31,819 bases of DNA. Origin: Minisyncoccota bacterium. Lineage in GTDB: Bacteria > Patescibacteriota > Minisyncoccia > Phycocordibacterales > UBA2100. The translations under genes were made by a program, and so were the position numbers. The stretch spans positions 1 through 31,819 of the forward strand of contig JAGVDT010000038.1 in NCBI GenBank assembly GCA_020058565.1, written 5' to 3'. Below, in pieces: positions 27,673 through 31,819 of the stretch. The notes under the pieces are model-generated. The model was not told the origin of the DNA, searched no databases, and saw only the letters and a list, made by a program, of their open reading frames with translations. Positions within the stretch are counted from its first letter, which is position 1, and the number at the start of each line of letters is the position of its first letter.

Positions 27673-29028
27673 ATGGAGCGAATTCTGATCAAAGACCTAG
27701 GGAAGCATGTCGGCGAAGTCGTTAGTATCAAAGGCTGGGTCTCCGTCCGCCGCGACCAGGGCAAAATGGTTTTTTTTGATTTTCGCGACCGCAGCGGCGT
27801 GGTCCAAGGCGTCGTTTTACCTAAAAGTCCTGCGATTGAAACCGCAAAAGATGTCCGTGTAGAGTCTGCTGTTGCGATCGAAGGCAAGGTTAACGCTCGG
27901 CCGGAAAAAAATGTAAACGCCAAGGTTCAGAATGGCGCTATCGAGCTGGAAGTCACCGGTATTCGAGTACTCGGCAGAGCCGAGGCGTTGCCCTTCGATA
28001 TATCGGTCGACGGATATAACCTCGATCTCACCACCGAACTTGACCACCGCGCACTAACGCTGCGGCATCCGCGCCTCCAGGCAATTTTCAAAGTTCAGGC
28101 GGTCATCATCGATTCATTCCGCGAATACATGAAGTCGCAGGATTTCTTTGAGTTTCAAGCGCCCGCCATTACCCCAGCTACCGCGGAGGGCGGCGCGGAA
28201 GTCTTCCAGATAGATTATTTCGACAAGCGAGCCTATCTAACTCAATCTCCGCAACTCTACAAGCAAATTGTGATGACTGCATTTGAGCGGGTGTTTTCGG
28301 TAAACAAAGTTTTTCGTGCGGAACCTTCGGCTACCACTCGGCATATCACCGAAATAGTCTCGCTCGACGCGGAGATGGGTTTTATAGATTCTTGGCGCGA
28401 TGTCCGAGACATGTCGGAAAACACGGTGCGCTACATCCTGCAAGAAGTAGGGAAGAAGTGCGCGAAAGAGCTCGAGTTTTTAGGGGCAACGCTTCCGACA
28501 ATGCTAGACTCGACTCCGACGCTCTCGCTTACCGAGGCGCAGGAAAAGATCTTTGCCGCAACGGGCCGCGATGTCCGCGGACACAAAGATCTCAACCCCG
28601 AAGATGAGCGCGAACTGTATGAAATCATTAAAAAAGAAACGGGGTCGGACTTCGTGTATGTGTACGGCTACCCAACGCGTCAAAAACCGTTTTACGTATA
28701 CCCGAATCCTGAAAATCCCGAATTCAACGAAGGCATGGATCTTTTGTGCCGCGGAGTAGAATGGCTTTCCGGCGGCAGACGCATCAATGACTACAAACAG
28801 CTACTGGAGCATCTGAGAATATGGAATATGGAGCCAAAGAAAGTTGAAATGTTCCTGGAAGCATTTCGCTACGGCGTGCCGCCGGAAGGAGGCTTTGCGC
28901 TCGGCGCGGAGCGAATGACCATGCAGATATTGGGGCTCAAAAACATCCGCGAAGCCACGCTTTTCCCGCGTGACATGAACCGCATCGATCACCGGCTATC
29001 AGACGTGGAGGCACCAGACGGACAATGA
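27673..29028 (+). CDS. aspS: aspartyl-tRNA synthetase, archaeal/eukaryotic-type (no GAD domain)
   Basis: A 451-residue class IIb synthetase. An N-terminal OB-fold (about 1-110, GWVSVRRDQGKMVFFDFRDR) is followed by the catalytic core: motif 2 FRAEPSATTRHITEIVSLDAE (split over about residues 218-238) and motif 3 GGFALGAERMTMQ. The bacterial GAD insertion is missing; typical bacterial AspRS is about 590 residues. Archaeal-type enzymes in bacteria are often non-discriminating and also form Asp-tRNA-Asn for transamidation. The residue after GWV is Ser, not the Trp I associate with Asp-specific archaeal enzymes. It overlaps scpA by 4 nt. Confidence 0.92.
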   Translation: MERILIKDLGKHVGEVVSIKGWVSVRRDQGKMVFFDFRDRSGVVQGVVLPKSPAIETAKDVRVESAVAIEGKVNARPEKNVNAKVQNGAIELEVTGIRVLGRAEALPFDISVDGYNLDLTTELDHRALTLRHPRLQAIFKVQAVIIDSFREYMKSQDFFEFQAPAITPATAEGGAEVFQIDYFDKRAYLTQSPQLYKQIVMTAFERVFSVNKVFRAEPSATTRHITEIVSLDAEMGFIDSWRDVRDMSENTVRYILQEVGKKCAKELEFLGATLPTMLDSTPTLSLTEAQEKIFAATGRDVRGHKDLNPEDERELYEIIKKETGSDFVYVYGYPTRQKPFYVYPNPENPEFNEGMDLLCRGVEWLSGGRRINDYKQLLEHLRIWNMEPKKVEMFLEAFRYGVPPEGGFALGAERMTMQILGLKNIREATLFPRDMNRIDHRLSDVEAPDGQ

Positions 29029-29747
29029 ACGAAACATTTAGCATAGAGACCTCGGCATACAAAGGTCCGCTGGAAACGCTTTTAGACTTGATCGAGTCAC
29101 GGAAGCTTTCGATTTCGGACGTATCTCTCGCCTCGGTCGCCGACGGCTATTTGGCATATGTAGAAAAACTGCCGAAGCTCCCGCTCGCTGAAACTTCGCA
29201 GTTCGTCCTCGTGGCCTCGACGCTCCTTTTGATCAAATCGCGCTCCCTTTTACCGACGCTGGAGATGACCGAAGACGAGCGCGAATCCGTAGAAGAACTC
29301 GAGCGCCGGCTTGCCCAGCTCAAAGTAGTCCGCAGCGCCGCCAAGCTGTTGCGAAGAGAGTGGGGAACTGCGCCGATGTTGTTCGCACATCGCACGCCGA
29401 TCGGAGAGCCGATATTCGCCCCAGGAGAGGCATCGCCTCAAACACTTCATGCCTCGGTACTCAAGCTAGTGCGCCTGCTTCCCAAACCGGAGCACCTGGC
29501 AAGCGCCGTGGTAGCGCCAGTATTGGCGCTCGAAGACGTGATCACGAATTTACAGAAGCGTCTCAACAGCGCGCTCAAAGCGCGCTGGAGTGAACTTACC
29601 CGCGGCGCAAGCCGCCATGACTCGATCGTGCACTTTTTAGCTATACTTGAATTAGTGCGCTCGGGTTCGGCTTCCGTCTCGCAGGATCGGCTTTTTAGCG
29701 ACATTACTATTGAGGTCGAGAGCCTTGACGCACCTAAATACGGCTGA
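29025..29747 (+). CDS. scpA: segregation and condensation protein A
   Basis: A 240-residue kleisin that links SMC heads for chromosome condensation. The N-terminal part matches the family (YKGPLETLLDLIESRKLSI, then ETSQFVLVASTLLLIKSRSL), a charged helical middle follows, and the C-terminal winged helix ends at about 235 (SIVHFLAILELVRSGSASVSQ). Start overlaps the aspS stop (ATGA). scpB is 2 nt downstream, as in most bacteria. Confidence 0.95.
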   Translation: MNETFSIETSAYKGPLETLLDLIESRKLSISDVSLASVADGYLAYVEKLPKLPLAETSQFVLVASTLLLIKSRSLLPTLEMTEDERESVEELERRLAQLKVVRSAAKLLRREWGTAPMLFAHRTPIGEPIFAPGEASPQTLHASVLKLVRLLPKPEHLASAVVAPVLALEDVITNLQKRLNSALKARWSELTRGASRHDSIVHFLAILELVRSGSASVSQDRLFSDITIEVESLDAPKYG

Positions 29748-29749
29748 CC

Positions 29750-30313
29750 ATGAACGAGACAACATCAATCGTAGAGGCATTCCTTTTTTCAGAAGGTGGG
29801 CCGGTGCGCAAAACGCGCCTGGCTCAGCTCGCCGGCATATCTGCCGAGGAACTCGAAAACGTCTTAGATGCGCTGCAAACGCGTCTTACGGGCGGACTTA
29901 CGCTTGTGCGAACCGAAACAGAGGCGTCGCTCGTCATCAATACAAAAGCCGGTGAAGTGGTCCGCGCGGCGCAAAAAAAAGAGCTTGGTCTGGAGATTGG
30001 GGAAGCGGGGCTTGAAGTCCTGGCCGTTGTGCTCTACCGAGGGCCTTCGACCCGCGCTCAGATAGACTATATCCGCGGCGTAAATACGGCCTCTACCGTC
30101 AGAAATCTCATGGCAAGAGGTTTGCTCGAGAGGGCAGGAAACCCCCTGGATGCCCGAGAATACGTGTACCGGCCGACTACCGAACTGTTAGCCCATTTGG
30201 GTGTCTCCGAAGCGAAAAATTTGCCTGAATATGCTACAATTTCTCGCGAATTGGCCGCTTTTGAGCAACAAAAGGAGCCGTTTTCGGGACCTCAGGCCGG
30301 GGAGAGCGCCTGA
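29750..30313 (+). CDS. scpB: segregation and condensation protein B
   Basis: A 187-residue dimeric winged-helix protein that binds ScpA in the SMC complex. It shows IVEAFLFSEGGPVRKTRLAQ near the start and EVLAVVLYRGPSTRAQIDYI followed by RGVNTASTVRNLMARGLLE, both typical ScpB segments. Length is normal. It forms an operon with trpS, aspS and scpA by spacing. Confidence 0.95.
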   Translation: MNETTSIVEAFLFSEGGPVRKTRLAQLAGISAEELENVLDALQTRLTGGLTLVRTETEASLVINTKAGEVVRAAQKKELGLEIGEAGLEVLAVVLYRGPSTRAQIDYIRGVNTASTVRNLMARGLLERAGNPLDAREYVYRPTTELLAHLGVSEAKNLPEYATISRELAAFEQQKEPFSGPQAGESA

Positions 30314-30458
30314 AGCTGTCGATGTATGCGAGTATGCACATGCGCAAAAGATACTAGCTTGTGCAACTAAATCTCCGCCCCGTACCATGAACGCTCCGCC
30401 AATCACATACACCATGAGAGGGCATTGCGAGCAGATACAATATCGACGCAATCTTATT

Positions 30459-31385
30459 ATGAAACTCGGCGCTTATTTGCTCATGATCTGCTTATTTTCT
30501 GTCGGCGCTGTTTTTTCTGCCGAATATTTCCGCTCCGCCTCAGTTCAAGAGCCGGCGGCTCTCTCCGCTAGCGCAATCGAAGCCATGCGAGCTGCGAGCG
30601 CCTTTGCAAATATATCTTTGATCGCTCAGAGCGCGTTTGTCGCGAATATAGATACGGGCGCCGTGCTATATGAGCAAAACGCTGACGCACAGATGCCGCT
30701 TGCATCGCTCACAAAAGTGCCGCTAGCCCTCGCCGCCTCGGAAGTGCTCCCCGCTGATTCAATAATCACCGTCACAAATGATACGGGCTACAATTCCAGG
30801 GCAAGCCAGCTCTTGGCGGGCGAGCGCTGGCGGGCCAAGGATATCGTGGCATATACGCTGGTTTCTTCGTCCAACGACGGCGCGCTGCTTTTGGCCGATG
30901 TGTCTGACGAGACCATTCGCGCTAAATTTCCGCATGCGCCGGAAAAGGCGACCGTCTGGCGTATGAACGATATCGCTCGCGCACTACATCTCAAGTCGAT
31001 GTATTTTTTGAATCCTACCGGCCTTGACGAAAGCGCCACGCTTTCCGGGTCATACGGTTCTGCCCGTGATGTTGCCCGGCTTTTCGCGTACGCGCAGATA
31101 CGCTCTCCCGAACTCTTCACCGAAACCGCCACTTCGTCGATATGGATATCTTCTGAATCCGGTCGTGTAGCGCAGGCCGTCAACACCGATGTCGCGCTCG
31201 AATCTTTCTCCGGCATATTGATGGGGAAGACCGGACTGACGGACCTTGCGGGCGGCAATCTCGCCGTGGTCTTTGAGGCAGGCGATCATCGCTACGCCGC
31301 CGTCGTTCTCGGCTCCACAGAAGAGGGGAGATTCTCCGACATGAAAAAAATGGTCGCCGCGGTGCACGCAATGCGTGATGAGTGA
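30459..31385 (+). CDS. D-alanyl-D-alanine carboxypeptidase (S11 family, DacA-like)
   Basis: A 308-residue exported penicillin-binding protein that trims stem peptides of peptidoglycan. A signal or anchor helix covers residues 4-22 (GAYLLMICLFSVGAVFSAE). The active site is complete: SLTK with Ser83 and Lys86, SSN at 137-139 and KTG at 257-259. The usual C-terminal domain is absent, as is common in short family members. The ATG at 30459 precedes the signal sequence; upstream in-frame sequence overlaps scpB and is rejected. A possible TACAAT at 30436-30441 lies 17 nt upstream. mraY follows after 5 nt. Confidence 0.9.
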   Translation: MKLGAYLLMICLFSVGAVFSAEYFRSASVQEPAALSASAIEAMRAASAFANISLIAQSAFVANIDTGAVLYEQNADAQMPLASLTKVPLALAASEVLPADSIITVTNDTGYNSRASQLLAGERWRAKDIVAYTLVSSSNDGALLLADVSDETIRAKFPHAPEKATVWRMNDIARALHLKSMYFLNPTGLDESATLSGSYGSARDVARLFAYAQIRSPELFTETATSSIWISSESGRVAQAVNTDVALESFSGILMGKTGLTDLAGGNLAVVFEAGDHRYAAVVLGSTEEGRFSDMKKMVAAVHAMRDE

Positions 31386-31390
31386 ACGCC

Positions 31391-31819
31391 ATGGAGGACT
31401 TATTCCAAGTAGTCATTCGCGTGCTCGTACCGTCGGCCTTTGCTTTTATGATCGGAATGGCGATAACGCCGCTCGTCACGCACTATTTGTATAAATACAA
31501 GGCTTGGAAAAAAAGGCCCGGCAAACTCTCGCTGGACGGTAGCGCGGCATCGGAATTCAATCGTCTGCACCTCGACAGCGAAGTGCGCGCGCCTCGCATG
31601 GGCGGTATCGTCATATGGGCCAGCGTTCTATTGACCATCCTTGGCATCGACATCCTCGCGCACCTTATGCAGAGCGCCTCCATACTGCGCCTCGATTTTT
31701 TGAGCCGCAACCAAACCTGGATACCGCTCGCAACGCTTATCATAGGCGCGCTAGCCGGCCTCGCGGACGATCTTTTGGTCATTCGCCCGGGAGGGGAGGG
31801 CATGCGTCTAAGATGGCGG
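31391..31819 (+). CDS. mraY: phospho-N-acetylmuramoyl-pentapeptide transferase, N-terminal part (cut by window end)
   Basis: The first 143 residues of an integral membrane enzyme that makes lipid I. TM1 is at about 10-30 (LVPSAFAFMIGMAITPLV), then KYKAWKKRPGKLSLDGSA, the characteristic APRMGGIVIW at 67-76, two further hydrophobic stretches, and GALAGLADDLLVI with the catalytic DD pair. The loop between TM1 and APRMGG differs from common bacterial MraY. The frame is open to the last base, so the gene continues beyond the window. It is coupled to the carboxypeptidase gene, giving a cell-wall pair. Confidence 0.88.
   Translation, partial: MEDLFQVVIRVLVPSAFAFMIGMAITPLVTHYLYKYKAWKKRPGKLSLDGSAASEFNRLHLDSEVRAPRMGGIVIWASVLLTILGIDILAHLMQSASILRLDFLSRNQTWIPLATLIIGALAGLADDLLVIRPGGEGMRLRWR

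Noticed and set aside
30201..30458. Longer carboxypeptidase starting inside scpB
   Set aside because: It would bury the signal sequence 86 residues into the protein; the ATG at 30459 places the signal helix at the N-terminus.

Overview
The window looks like a chromosomal segment of a Patescibacteria (Candidate Phyla Radiation) bacterium, probably a parcubacterial lineage close to Kaiserbacteria or Adlerbacteria. This is inferred from tightly packed small genes, a compact infA-rpmJ-rpsM-rpsK-rpsD-rpoA-rplQ-rplM-rpsI block, a short alanyl-tRNA synthetase, a GAD-less archaeal-type AspRS, Cas2-fold PaaX-like regulators, and AT-rich intergenic repeats typical of the group. No database search was possible. 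No tRNA, rRNA, IS element, prophage or CRISPR array was recognised.

Layout. 1-3740: end of an unknown gene, ung (uracil-DNA glycosylase), two small unknown genes, an M16 zinc protease on the minus strand and a small Cys-rich protein. 3743-8400: alaS, then an FtsA/PilM-like actin-fold protein paired with a single-pass membrane protein that has a baseplate-J-like ectodomain. 8527-13169: the ribosomal protein/rpoA block, cut by repeat-filled spacers and several promoters. 13416-18228: a small membrane protein, then the chaperone locus grpE - PaaX-like repressor - dnaK - dnaJ. 18305-25346: a membrane protein followed by an accessory biosynthetic-looking cassette (PLP aminotransferase, PaaK/CapK-like adenylate-forming enzyme, ThiF/E1-like adenylyltransferase, nitroreductase-like protein) and a 7TM-type histidine kinase. 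25331-26548: a 5'-broken GNAT remnant and a minus-strand succinylglutamate desuccinylase/aspartoacylase-like gene. 26733-31819: trpS, aspS, scpA, scpB, a D,D-carboxypeptidase and the start of mraY.

Main discovery candidate. hrcA and a CIRCE element are not seen at the chaperone locus. A 193-aa PaaX-like protein (winged helix plus Cas2-like domain) lies between grpE and dnaK. Two almost identical 38-bp palindromes built on TGTCTAACAAA/TTTGTTAGACA lie directly before this regulator and before dnaK. The arrangement predicts an autoregulated, non-HrcA repressor of dnaK. dnaJ has its own promoter with a different palindrome, followed by a 39-codon ORF that ends 4 nt before dnaJ.

Other patterns. 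(i) Five intergenic spacers carry degenerate tandem repeats with a strict 7-nt period but different sequences; three have an inverted-orientation second arm. (ii) Many genes have a -10 box only 6-12 nt before the start codon, which implies leaderless or ultra-short-leader mRNAs; two of these or similar -10 boxes contain the stop codon of the preceding gene. (iii) The aminotransferase/PaaK/ThiF/nitroreductase cassette is not a pathway I recognise.
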